64,000 nucleotides of DNA from Cenococcum geophilum 1.58 (taxonomy: Eukaryota; Ascomycota; Dothideomycetes; Gloniales; Gloniaceae): positions 496,001-560,000 of the forward strand of contig KV748195.1 in the NCBI GenBank assembly GCA_001692895.1. The letters run 5' to 3'. Positions within the stretch are counted from its first letter, which is position 1; each line of letters begins with the position of its first letter. The translations under genes and the position numbers were made by a program. Below, piece after piece: positions 12,169 through 22,715 of this stretch. The notes below the pieces were generated by a model. The model was given only the letters and a program-made list of their open reading frames with translations, made no database searches and was not told the DNA's origin.

Positions 12169-12400
12169 CAGATCCCAACAACCGCCGTTATCGTTGCTCG
12201 GTAGCATTCACGACTTCGCCGCGCGTCCTCTGCATGGTGGTACACGCACTCAGATCCCAACAACCGCCGTTATCGTTGCTCGGTAGCATTCACGACTTCG
12301 CCGCGCGTCCTCTGCATGGTGGTACACGCACTCAGATCCCAACAACCGCCGTTATCGTTGCTCGGTAGCATTCACGACTTCGCCGCGCGTCCTCTGCATG
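12169..12400. repeat. 82-bp tandem repeat, 2.8 copies
   Basis: Units start at 12169, 12251 and 12333 with CAGATCCCAACAACCGCCG. They are essentially identical; the third stops at CTCTGCATG (12400). Unit identity implies recent expansion. The overlapping ORFs at 12077-12368 are products of the repeat and share repeated peptides. Confidence 0.95.
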
Positions 12401-15400
12401 CTGGCCATAGATTCTAGTCTTAAACTCCGCTTATTTTTTTTTCTCTCTGCCCGAAACTGCCGCGTGGATCAAATAGCATGGCGGGCTCAGCGACGTTCCT
12501 TGAGACAATGGCTCCGACCCCGGATGAGGCTTCCTCAAGATAGTATGGCCACTGGAAGAAACATGCCGGGTGCGTTCACACACGCGCCGTCTGTTCTCGT
12601 AAAAAGGGTGGTCTTGTGCTATAGAAGCTCGCTATCCTAGGGTTAATCGACCATACCTGAGCGACAGCTCAACTCTATACGCCAGAAATGCGGCTCGCCG
12701 CTCAATCGTCGATATCATTTTGAGGGCCGACGAATTGCTGCTAACGGTTCGAAACATAGCTTCCCGATAGTATACTAATGCTGAATAGAGTACTTCCGGC
12801 TAATGATACTAGGGTGCAGCTGTTTGTTTTCGGGGTCCTAGCCGATGAAGAGCGGCTCGTGGGGCGTCCGAGTGAGTCGAGAAGATGAGAATCTCTTTAG
12901 GTTTCTCATCCTGCTGCGGGCATGCACGGGATGACCGAGCCGCGTACCGTCCCAAACTCCCTGGCATCTACGTTACTTGAACTATATTGAGATACGTGGT
13001 AATGGAACCCACTGGAGCGACGAGCGTACCGTCAAGCCATTATTCGCGGCGTTCTCGTTCCGTGTCTGGCAGCGTTTACCTCCCACCTGTTTGCCGTTGG
13101 TTAGTCGACTCTCCATACTCATCATTCTGAATATTTCGAGCCCCCTGGTCCGTGATCCTGTAACTTCTCGGACTGTGCTCGGCTTTTTAGTGTCCATCAT
13201 CCGCAGACCTTCATCAAAAAACCCTTCGCCAAAGAATCCAATCTCATTTTATCCGAGCTCCATGCTAGCCTACCCTTCACGGATTGAATTCGATCCGACA
13301 AGGATCTTATTGCAGTGCAAGAGATGCTGCTTCAGTCACTCAGGTTCTCATATCGGCAGCGAGATACACCTCCAATGCGGCATCCGTGGATCAGGTTCTA
13401 GTGCAGCAACGAGGTGCGAAAATGCCAATTCTGGCGTCTGGGCCTCGATATTAGCAAGTTATTCCACCTCGAATTTGAGACCCATATAGGCTCTGATGGC
13501 CACAATATGTGTGGGTGTGGAAGCCATGTCGCGACTTCCGGGTTAGGGATTTTTGGTTGAGTGTTTCCTTTTGCACTTTACACCGTCTGTGGGAGTGTGG
13601 CTGGTATACTCTCTTCATTTCCATCCACTTGTCCGCTTTCGCAGCCACTGAGGTATGGCGATTTGCTTCCAACACTGGAATGACAAAGATGGTGCCACGC
13701 TGGCCCAGGCCATTGAATTCGTGGATTCAGTGAGGTCCCGCAGTTGGTGTATCGCCATTATTCTGATGGATAGCGGCAATCTGAGTGTTGCATCTCGCAG
13801 TCTTGACACGATCCAAAAACTTATCTGCAAATCCATAGGCAGTATATCCACTCTGGCATCGAAGCGCACCATGGGTGGACCTCCAGCGCTGAATCTCCCC
13901 TGCTGGTGACATTTTTGGATTCGAGCTGAACCGTTTCGTCGGCCAGAGTTATTGCAGGCTCCGTGTGCCGGTTAAACGAGAAAACCGTATCGCTGACAGT
14001 CAACACCACTTTTTGCACGTACTGGATGTTGTTTCCAGCTTTCGCGATGGGGCGATAGTGCTCGACTGCCATATCAGCAATCTTAGAAATGGAACTCAAT
14101 ATCCGTGCCTACCAATGCCTGAGAGGAGAGACTGGGCTATTGCGGGAGTTGTTCCAAACTTGGTGTCGTCCAATACTACAACCATCGCTACATGTCTTCC
14201 TCTGCGTGTCGTTCGGACCTGACCAGTTTTAAGAGCCTGGGTGTTCTGTTTATGCTAAATTGACCATGCTTCAATATCCCACTGCAAAGCTAACACACAG
14301 TTAGACTGCTTAGCTTGAGATCGGTGTGTGCCAATCTCAGACCGAGGTTCCGGGGATATCGTCGCGTGCTCCTAGGGGAGTTCAAGATCGCCTCAACTGA
14401 GGTCAGAATCCTCGAAGCTGGTGGAAGCTGGGCTGACCGTATCATCATATCCACTCCACACCTAGCAATCGCGCCGGACTGGTTCTACCGAGGTCATCAG
14501 CGCCGTCCCTGCACCTGACGGCCCGTTGTTGAGAGACTGGGGACGCGTTCACTGCCCATGAGTGTGAAACCTGAAATCTGGAAACATGTTATCGGATTCA
14601 CTGGGACTGGACTCCCGACTCCATGGAGCCGTGGCTGGACCTTGGGAATATGTCGTTGATGGGACGGTTTCCGATCTTGGCGCCCAGCTTCCCTCAACTT
14701 GGTGTGGGGCGCTATACTGCCCGAAAAGCCTACAGATCCCCACGCCGCTGGCTTCCGCCATCTCTGGCGACAGCTACTTTGACATTTTTTTTCACCATCT
14801 ACCTCAAACGGGATTGAACTAGGCACCTCCGGAACTCGAAATCGAATAAAGTGGTGATGCCGGCAACATCCTCGGTCTACCTTATCCGGGCTACTGTTAT
14901 GAGAACCGGCACCAGTCCTCCCGTAGTTGACTGGTTGCGGAGCAAGAAACCTCCATTGATGACTCAGGTGGGGACCGTGGGGTAATATCCATGCTGGACA
15001 TTGCATGGCGGACTTAGCAACCCTTCCTAGAGTATCCCAAGTCTGTTTGCGGACGCACGCAACATATCGACTGCGAAAACTCCCTCTTGAGCTAGAAATC
15101 GCGGCAGGCGCCTCTTGGACTAGAAATAACACCACTACGCGTGTTTGGATTAGGCAGGCGGTGTTTAGATATAAATTAAGGGTGTCCCCTTACCGGAGTC
15201 CTAAATCGATATATAACTCATTCTAGAATGAGGTGGAAATAATCCGGAATATCACGTGTATCGGTCGGAACAGCTCTCCCCCGCCATGGGATATTCCGAC
15301 CTAAGACAATTTGCCTTGCAGTTAACCGGCACCAACCGTAGGGATATAATCTGCGAGGCCTTGCATCTTCTTCTGTTGTCGCCCACCTTCGTGTCCTTCT

Positions 15401-15434
15401 GTGTCTCCCATCATCTCCTTCTCCATCACCAACG
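12401..15434. other. Relic-rich interval without an intact gene
   Basis: About 3 kb of mixed composition with many short ORFs on both strands, none with a start, splice sites and family motifs together. Some stretches look protein-like, for example minus strand 14099-13860 (VEHYRPIAKAGNNIQYVQKV, then HTEPAITLADETVQ) and the plus-strand frame around 13200-13500. This suggests decayed genes, but I cannot assign a family. The last ~200 bp are the promoter of the MFS gene. Confidence 0.4.
15253..15258. promoter_or_regulatory. E-box CACGTG upstream of the MFS gene
   Basis: The palindrome CACGTG within ATCACGTG lies about 180 bp before the MFS start codon. In yeast, TCACGTG is the Cbf1/Met4 site of sulfur-assimilation genes. 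Use of the site here is inferred only from position and the possible sulfonate role of the gene. Confidence 0.3.
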
Positions 15435-17129
15435 ATGGCTGGTAAAGACTGCCACGTCGCGGAATGTCAGGCCAATGAAGTTGTGGACCACTCTCCCATC
15501 GGCTTTGCCGACGAAAATGTTTACGTCAGCCACAATGGCATAGCGCCTGAAGAGCTCACTCATAAGGCTGCCGAGCGAGGCTGCGCTGCCACAGACAAGT
15601 AAATACTCACCCCTCGCTTCTTCAACTGCAAGTCGCTTACTGCTGTCTTTAGGTACGGCCATTCGCTTGTCCAATTCGACCCAGGTGCCGAAGCCAGACT
15701 TCGGATGAAGATTGATCTGTATATTGTTCCCACCGTCTCTCTCCTCTATCTCTTCTGTTTTATTGATCGTGCTAATATTGGTAAGTCATATCTTTGGTAA
15801 ACTTCCAACATTCAAATCTCACAATATCTCATTGCAGGCAATGCCAAACTTGCTGGTTTCGAGAAGGATCTCCACCTGAAAGGCTATGACTACAACAGGG
15901 TTCTCTCTGTCTTCTACATCTCCTACATTATCTTCGAGATCCCATCCAACATGGCCTGTAAATGGATTGGCCCTGGCTGGTTCATTCCCAGCATCTCACT
16001 CGGCTTCGGAATCTGCTCCATCTGCACCGCCTTCGTCCACAACATCCACAGCGCCTCCGGCGTCCGCTTCCTCCTCGGTCTGTTTGAAGCCGGCATGATG
16101 CCGGGCATCGCCTACTACCTCTCCCGTTGGTACCGACGCAGCGAACTAGCCTTCCGCCTCTCCCTCTACATCGTCATGGCGCCGCTCGCAGGCGCATTCG
16201 GCGGGCTGCTCGCCTCGGGGATCCTCAAGCTATCCCACTTCGGGGGCCTGCACACCTGGCGCATGATCTTCGCCATCGAAGGCATCATCACATGCGGCCT
16301 CTCCGTCATCTCCTTCTTCACGCTGACGGACCGCCCCGCCACCGCACGCTGGCTGACGCAAGACGAACAAGACCTCGCAATCGCGCGCGTCAAGTCCGAG
16401 CGCGTCGGCACGACCGAAGTCCTCGACAAGCTCGACGTGCCCAAGATCCTCCACGGCATCTTCAGCCCCGTGACCCTCTGCACCGCCTTCATCTTCCTGC
16501 TGGACAACATCACCGTCCAGGGCCTCGCATTCTTCGCGCCCACCATCGTCGGGACAATCTATCCGCACAACAACGTTGTGTCGCAGCAGCTGCACACCGT
16601 GCCGCCGTACGTCGTCGGGGCGTTCTTCACCGTGCTATTCCCGTTCTTGAGTTGGAGGTTTGACCGCCGCAACCTGTTCTTCATCCTCAGCGCGCCCCTG
16701 ATGATGGCCGGCTACACCATGTTCCTAGCCTCCACGAACCCGCACGTCCGCTACGGCGCCGTCTTCCTCATCGCCAGCGGCGCCTTCTCCTTCGGGGCCC
16801 TCTGCAACGCGCAGGTCGCCGCGAACGTGGTCTCCGATACCGCGCGCTCGGCGGCCATCGGGACGAACGTCATGGTGGGGAATTTCGGGGGCTTGATATC
16901 AACCTGGAGTTTCCTGCCGTTTGATGCGCCCAACTATCATATTGGCAACGGGCTGAATCTGGCGACGTCGACGACGATTTTTTTGGGGTCGATTGCGCTC
17001 TTGGGGTGGATGCTGTGGGATAATCGGAGGAAGGAGGAGCGGGATGTGGATCGCGAGTTGGAGGGGCTGGGTGTGAAGCAGGTGCAGGATTTGGATTGGC
17101 GGCATCCGGCGTTTCGGTGGAAACCGTAG
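15435..17129 (+). CDS. MFS permease, Dal5/allantoate (anion:cation symporter) family
   Basis: Three exons: 15435-15598, 15653-15780, 15838-17129; introns of 54 and 57 bp with donors GTAAAT and GTAAGT; product 527 aa. The start ATG gives MAGKDCHVAECQANEVVDHS, a hydrophilic cytosolic N-terminus of about 75 residues. The family signature FIDRANIGNAKL (residues 92-102) follows TM1 and is joined exactly across intron 2. Further landmarks are SVFYISYIIFEIPSN, the loop RFLLGLFEAGMMPG and YYLSRWYRRSELAFR, and a long loop before the second six-helix half. Dal5-type carriers move small organic anions (allantoate, nicotinate, biotin precursors, sulfonates such as for yeast Soa1) with protons across the plasma membrane. 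Exon 3 is much GC-richer than its flanks. The TauD dioxygenase gene converges on it from the right, which favours a sulfonate substrate (inference). Confidence 0.95.
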
Positions 17130-18908
17130 GCTGTTTTTTTGGTCTGTTTTTCGGAAAGGGAGGGGAAATGAGCTGCGGATTGCGGGTCGGTTGGTGCTGT
17201 TGGTGCGGGCGGCCGCTGCTGCGGTTCAGGCGTTGGGTGGTTTGGGTTGGAGATTTGAGCGGGTATCTGTTCTGGCCAATAACTACTTTGGGTATTGCTG
17301 GCTTTGTTGCTTGTTGGGTGGATTGCCGTGAATGGTGAATGTCTGTGATTTCGTGTCCTGCTGTATGTGTGTGCCAATCCTGGAGATCGGGTGGTGTATA
17401 TTCTATCACTAAGTTGTTTAGGCACGGTGGTGTGTACATGTACGAGACCNCATGAGGTGGATGTTGTAGAAGACGAATTTATTGGATATCAGATCACTGA
17501 ATAGGCGTGGCGGGTAAGCGAGGTATGAAGCAGTATGAGGAAGTATCTCCAGCCTATTCGTGTATTATATGCCTAGCGTCAACTATTGTACGGTCAGCGC
17601 GACGACATAAGGCTCCAGTTTCCCTACACGGCGCCAACGAGCCTAAAAGGCATACTGTTCGATCAAGAGGACAGTGGAAGAGCTGGATACATATAGCAAT
17701 TGCGATGGCCAGAATATGGTAAAATATGATTTTAGAGTTACAGTCAATTGGATTAAAATTTACAGATGCTGTAAAGCGAATTCATTATCCGCCGAGTTGA
17801 GTCTATCTGTTATCGATAAGGATTTAGCCAATTAGATCAATAGGATCAAATCGCCGTGCTCAGGAATATGAGACTGGTGATCTACTAAATATCATATAAA
17901 ACAAGCCATATAGCCTATTTCTTAAGAATAAGTTAATATAAGATAGTTAATACTCATCCTTTCTATAGAATGGAATCTGATACTTTATACCTAAAGTGCG
18001 TCCCTGGCACTCGCAGGGGCCTCTTCTAATATTTACTGTCTCGTGGTTTCTGAATAGTATTCGGTAAAAGCCTTAATAGAAGCTTCCTTAATCGTTCGTG
18101 GTGTTCCTAAGACGATCTTTGAGCCTGTGAAGATTAGGGGGAGATTTAGTGTACTACGGTCGTTAAAATCGATAACTTAAAAAGGTGTAAAATCGGGTAG
18201 CGGCCACGGCTGGGGTGGTGGGTTTTTAGCGGTCCGATTTGATTAAACGTTATATTAAGTCGGCTGAATAAGATCTACATCATTGGAAAAGTCTTTTTAG
18301 TTAGATCTTTTAGGCTTAATATAGCAAGTACTTCTCTTTTATAAATAGAACTTAATAGTTTTATATATTTTTTATATATTATTAAAGTTGAAATTTTTAT
18401 TTTGATTAAAAAACTTTATAATATTATTATACAATATAAACTTTAATTTAAATTTTTTATTTTATTTTCCACTTACTTTTAGTAAAGCGCTATAATTATT
18501 CTATATCCCTTTTATAAAATTTCTACCTAATCTTATAGTGTTATCTCGAGTATAAGTGTAATATATCTATTTATGTTGTGTGTGGTAAGATATTCGTAGT
18601 CCTTAGACCTGTAAGAATATATATATTAGGTCCCGCAAGAGTCGCAATAGATTCGCGATCACACTGTCTTTTTGGCCTTATGGCGACGTGGAGCGGGACA
18701 CGTTACAGACCGTGGGAAACAACAACTCATTGACCGTATCTTATGATTTTTTTTATAAAAGGTAGTACTGTCGTAAATTATCCTAGCCCATTTATAAAGC
18801 ACTCGATGACTGGACTGCTCGAAGCGCCTGTAAAACAGCGAAGAAATATCTTCCGATCGCCACAAATCCTCCCGGAAGAGAAAGGAAGAATACCGATGGA
18901 GGAGACAT
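17130..18908. other. MFS/TauD convergent intergenic region, partly AT-rich repeat
   Basis: The first ~550 bp are the 3' flank of the MFS gene, with one ambiguous base (N at 17450). From about 17750 to 18650 the sequence is strongly AT- and TpA-rich, like the RIPed block, apart from a short GC-rich stretch near 18190-18240. I see no gene. The 3' end of the TauD gene follows. Confidence 0.5.
17809..17855 (+). repeat. Direct repeat, left copy, flanking the TauD gene
   Basis: Starts GTTATCGATAAGGATTTAGC and continues CAATTAGATCAATAGGATCA. It matches, in the same orientation and with scattered differences, the segment at 21283-21330. The two copies bracket the TauD gene and its flanks. Confidence 0.6.
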
Positions 18909-20444
18909 TTAGAAGACGGTGAAACCCTCACCAGGCTCCATATACTCCTCACCCTCGGCCTCACGCTTGCTCTTGGAAGCAGGGTCGAAGTAAGGGCGCT
19001 GTGGTTAATGTTAGTCATTGTGGGCACGCTGGAATTAGAAAATCGTACCTCGCCAATGCCGACGCAGCGCTGACCAGTACGGAGACCTTTGCTGTCATAG
19101 TCATAGGTGGCAGCATGATAGGTTGAGCGGTTGTCCCAGATAGCTACTCCATTGTCAGATATCATCCCCGATCTCTATTCGGAGAGGGGAAAAAAAAGGA
19201 AACGCATTTACCAAGGTCATTCTGGTTGTTCCACTTGAAACGAACCTGGAGGTCATGGTTCTCAGTAATCATACGGAGGAACTCATTGAGGAGATGGGCG
19301 CTCTCGCGCTCAGTCAAGCCGTTAATGTGCTGGACATGGTGGCCAACTGCGAAGATGGTCTTCCAGCCAGTGACTGGGTTGGTGCGGATAACCGGGTGCT
19401 CCGTGGAGAGTTCACCACCAACATTGAGTGGGTTGCCACGAGGTTCCTCGTATAGCTTGAACTTGTGGTCCTTGGCGGCCTGGGTAAAGAGGGGCTGGGC
19501 ATAGGTAGCAGTCAAACCATCAAGGAACTTTTGGTAAGCAGGGGAGAATCGGTCGTAAACCTCATATCCAGAAGCCCAAAGAGTGTCTGTTAGAAGATTA
19601 AAAATGAATAAAATAAATCAGGGTCGAACCTACCACCACCAAGGGTTGGGATATCAGTAAGCTTTAAGATAGCATAGTCGGATGGGACAGGCTCAAAAGT
19701 GATATCGGAGTGCCAGCCCTTCTTAAGAGACTGCTGCTTCTTGTGCTGCTCAGTCTTGCGATCACAGAAGATCTTGGTGGCAAGGTCATTGCTGATGACG
19801 CTGTAAAATGTGTTGGCTTGTATTAAGAACAAGGCAGTGCAAAACATACACAAAACTCTTACCTAATCTCATCATCCTTGTTGCATTGGAATGACTTGTT
19901 GGAGATGGGGTGGATGTGCATGCTCGACTCGGCAGGCTTGCCAGTCAACTCACCCAGCTTTTGGCAGAGTTGCTTCTGAAGGTCGTTGGAGAGATCATTC
20001 TGAGCACGGAAGAAGACAACACCACGTTGGGAGACTGTGAATGATGTCAACAAAAGTTCTCAAAGGTGAGAGTGTAATTTCGACTTAGCAACCAAGTTGA
20101 ACAACTAATTTAAGACCGGAGAGCAATGCTGATTAATCCGAAATGAAGCATGATACCGAAATTGAAAGCAAAGAATAGAGGAACCAACCAGTGACCGCGA
20201 GATCACGAATGAGCTCATCAGCATTAGGAGCCTGGAGCCATTCAGCGAGGTTGGCCTCTGGGAATTCCTTGCCAATACAAGGAGTGAGATCGAAGGACTC
20301 AAACTTGTCAAGAGCTCCGGTAAGCTGTAAAGGAGTCTTGATGAGTTTGGCAGGAGCTGTCCGCTTTAAGACAACATCCCGTGCCTTGGCCTTCAAGTCA
20401 TAGATACGGGTTGTAGGATTAATCTCAACAGCAGACGGAGCCAT
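18909..20444 (-). CDS. TauD/TfdA-family Fe(II)/2-oxoglutarate dioxygenase
   Basis: Six exons: 20444-20189, 20034-19863, 19800-19634, 19586-19212, 19146-19049, 18998-18909; introns of 154, 61, 47, 65 and 50 bp; product 385 aa. All joins keep frame and give family sequence (AVT|VSQRGVVFFRAQ; DLV|AIWDNRSTYHAATYDY; GIGE|RPYFDP). The iron ligands are H173 and D175 (GWHSD) and H334 (STYHAATYDY); R350 (GQRCVGIG) should bind the 2-oxoglutarate carboxylate. The length is typical of fungal sulfonate/taurine dioxygenases such as yeast Jlp1, which release sulfite from sulfonates when sulfur is scarce. Other substrates are possible for this family. The start MAPSAVEINPTTRIYD fits relatives. The gene is intact although RIPed repeats begin within about 0.5 kb on the 5' side and immediately on the 3' side. 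Confidence 0.95.
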
Positions 20445-21361
20445 AATAAACTTCAATGTGATACAATCAATTGAGTGAACAAGGTGCTTGGTTGTTTTAG
20501 ATGTGCGTAATTGACCGATATTTGGGTAAGTCGCAAAGGCAAAACGGTAAACCAAAAAGACGTGTTGATCGATGAGGGCAGAAGGAAAATGGAAAGAAGA
20601 GGCCCAGAGGCTTATCTAACCTCAAGGCCTCCCCTAGCGACTGTCCAAAGCACCAGAGCTAGCCCACAATCCCGAGCGAATTCAAAGATAGTAAATTTAC
20701 TTCAGCACAATATACGCACTAAAATGTCCAAACCAGTGAATCGGTAGCGAATCAAATTTAGCGGGGCATCGGTTCTAATCAAAGTGGGGCTCCTCGCTTT
20801 AAGGTCTGTTTCTCACGTCCTAGTCACTCGGTTTACAAGGGGGTAACCTGAGCGGGCTGCCGTCCTCCGTGCTAGTGCTTCCTGCTAGTGCTTATATTGC
20901 CATATCGCCACATTAAAACGATTGTTTATTTAGTATCAATACTTCATTAGACCCCTATCTGTAGTAATTATAGCGAGGCAGCGCTCCCTTATATTGCTAG
21001 TATACTTCTTAAATTCTTTAGGCTTAAGCTTCTTCTATTTCTCCTCTATATACCTTTAACTTTCTTTTTTATTATAGAAAACCTCTATTATATTTTTTTC
21101 CTTTAATAGCCTTTAGATATTCTTAATTAGGTTTAAATTAGGGGGATTTACTAGCTGTTCTATTATAAGTATGCTATTCTATTTCTATGCTAGGCGGGTT
21201 ACTTTTACTAAGTAAATTAAGGTATTGTCCTTTATAAGAATAGGCTAGTATTATCCCTTAACCCGCTGAAATTCGTCTACGCATTATCGATAAGAATTAG
21301 CCAATTAAATCAACGTAATCAACTTTTCGCATGGTTTAGATTCGGTGTTCTGCACGGACTA
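20445..21361. other. TauD promoter, then start of RIPed repeats
   Basis: 20445-20830 is the likely promoter and 5' UTR of the dioxygenase gene; I recognise no specific element in it. From about 20900 the sequence becomes AT-rich and TpA-rich with no open frame, marking the entry into the repeat block. Confidence 0.5.
21283..21330 (+). repeat. Direct repeat, right copy, flanking the TauD gene
   Basis: Starts ATTATCGATAAGAATTAGCC and continues AATTAAATCAACGTAATCAA; the counterpart of 17809-17855. Just before it, the sequence TTAACCCGCT (21259-21268) is repeated in inverted form at 21763-21772 (AGCGGGTTAA), outside the MITE. Confidence 0.6.
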
Positions 21362-21743
21362 CGGAGGTCGCTAACATCTAAATTTGCACCTTCCTAATTA
21401 GAAAACTAAGCGACTGCGCACGTGAAATCACGGGTGCGTAGCTATCAGCCTACCCTACGTAAATTTAGACACGATCCCACTACAAATGCGTAATTCTTAG
21501 CACTACTGCGTAAGCTGCAATACCGACTGCGTAAATTATAGCACTAATAAAATTTGATAAATTTTAAGTTATAATAACTTCTTTAATACTATTAATTATA
21601 TAATAATTTTAATTTAGAATCTATATAGAGCTTTTAAAATTTTATATAAAAATATAAAAATATAAATTTATTAATATACTAAGAGAGTTAGAAAATTAGT
21701 TTCCTAATTAGGAAGGTGCAAATTTAGATGTTAGCGACCTCCG
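21362..21743. mobile_element. TA-flanked MITE (Tc1/mariner-like ends)
   Basis: A 382-bp element with terminal inverted repeats of about 45 bp starting CGGAGGTCGCTAACATCTAA and ending in its complement, flanked by TA on both sides (21360-21361 and 21744-21745). The interior is AT-rich and non-coding. It lies inside a longer outer inverted repeat (TTAACCCGCT..AGCGGGTTAA), so it may be nested in another small element. Confidence 0.75.
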
Positions 21744-21899
21744 TACTTACTTCGTAAACGCTAGCGGGTTAAGAGATAGTATTTGCTATAGTTTCTATAT
21801 AAAAGCCTTAATATTAGGGTATATATATATACAATATATATCGCCAGTTAATTAGTCCTCTAAATAAGGTAAATAAATAGCCTTCTATGCTCTTTCTAC

Positions 21900-22290
21900 T
21901 GGTACTTATAGAAGCTAGCCAATTCTATAAGCTAGGTAATTGTATAAGCTAAGTAATTATACAAGCTAGGTACTTATAGGAGCCGGCCGATCCTATAAGC
22001 TAGGCGATTATATAAGCTAGGTGCTTATAGGAGCTAGCCAATTTTATAAACTAGGTAGTTATATAAGCTAAGTACTTATAGGAGCTAGGCGCTTATAGGA
22101 GACCGTAAGAGCTAGGTAATCGTAATCTAGTACCCTTTATTAACGCTTAGCTATAAGCTAGTCCATCCTATAAGCTAGGTAATTGCGTAAGCTAGGCGAT
22201 TATATAAGTTAGGTAATAGTAATAGTTTAAGTATAAGCCTATCCTGCTACCTTTATAAAGTTAAAAATAACTACTAGTAAATTGTATAAG
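21900..22290. repeat. Degenerate ~17-bp minisatellite
   Basis: Many imperfect copies of a unit like ATAAGCTAGGTAATTGT, alternating with TTATAGGAGCTAG. The array is the insertion target of the first Gypsy element, and similar sequence resumes after it near 30629-30660. Confidence 0.7.
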
Positions 22291-22295
22291 CTAGA

Positions 22296-22715
22296 TATAA
22301 CGGAACCTTGTAGTAAGTACTACGGTAGGTCCTATTAATAGGCTAAGTGTGTAGGTATTGCAAGTAGTTAACAACGTAATAATAACTGGTAGAGTGGTTG
22401 CCTAATAGATTAACTCTAATTATATTCTAAGAATTACTATAAGGAAGGAACTATCTAGGTAGGGACTAAGGGTCCTTAAATACACAACCGTACTCCTATA
22501 AAATCCTTCTTATATATAAGGTACGTATTATATATAAGGTATATAAGTTCCTCCTATTCCTCTTGTTTAATACATAGCACATTATATAACTTGCTTACTA
22601 CTCTTCGTTATATAGTTCTACCGGCTCCATTTTAGACCGTGCCCGTATTAACCAACTAGCTTCTTTTAACTCTTCTCTAAGTAGTCGTAATATTATACTT
22701 AAAGCGTCCATAACA
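22296..22715 (-). repeat. LTR (3' LTR of Gypsy copy 1)
   Basis: Starts TATAACGGAACC and ends CCATAACA. It aligns end to end with 30209-30628, with many transitions between the two, as expected when RIP has acted on both. Confidence 0.95.

Noticed and set aside
13821..14099. Minus-strand ORF with HTEPAITLADETVQ, considered as an acetamidase/formamidase fragment
   Set aside because: The resemblance is limited to about 25 residues, the following sequence does not continue the family, and no splice signals extend it.
14800..14880. tRNA-like GTTCAATCCC motif on the minus strand
   Set aside because: No acceptor stem, D-arm or anticodon arm can be folded around it.
14497..15135. 212-codon minus-strand ORF
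   Set aside because: Composition is Arg/Ser/Gly/Pro-rich without hydrophobic periodicity, splice sites or any recognisable domain; overlapping frames on the other strand are equally long.
16127..16663. Arg/His-rich ORFs overlapping the MFS exon on both strands
   Set aside because: Out-of-frame products of GC-rich third positions in the MFS gene; the MFS frame has clear family motifs.
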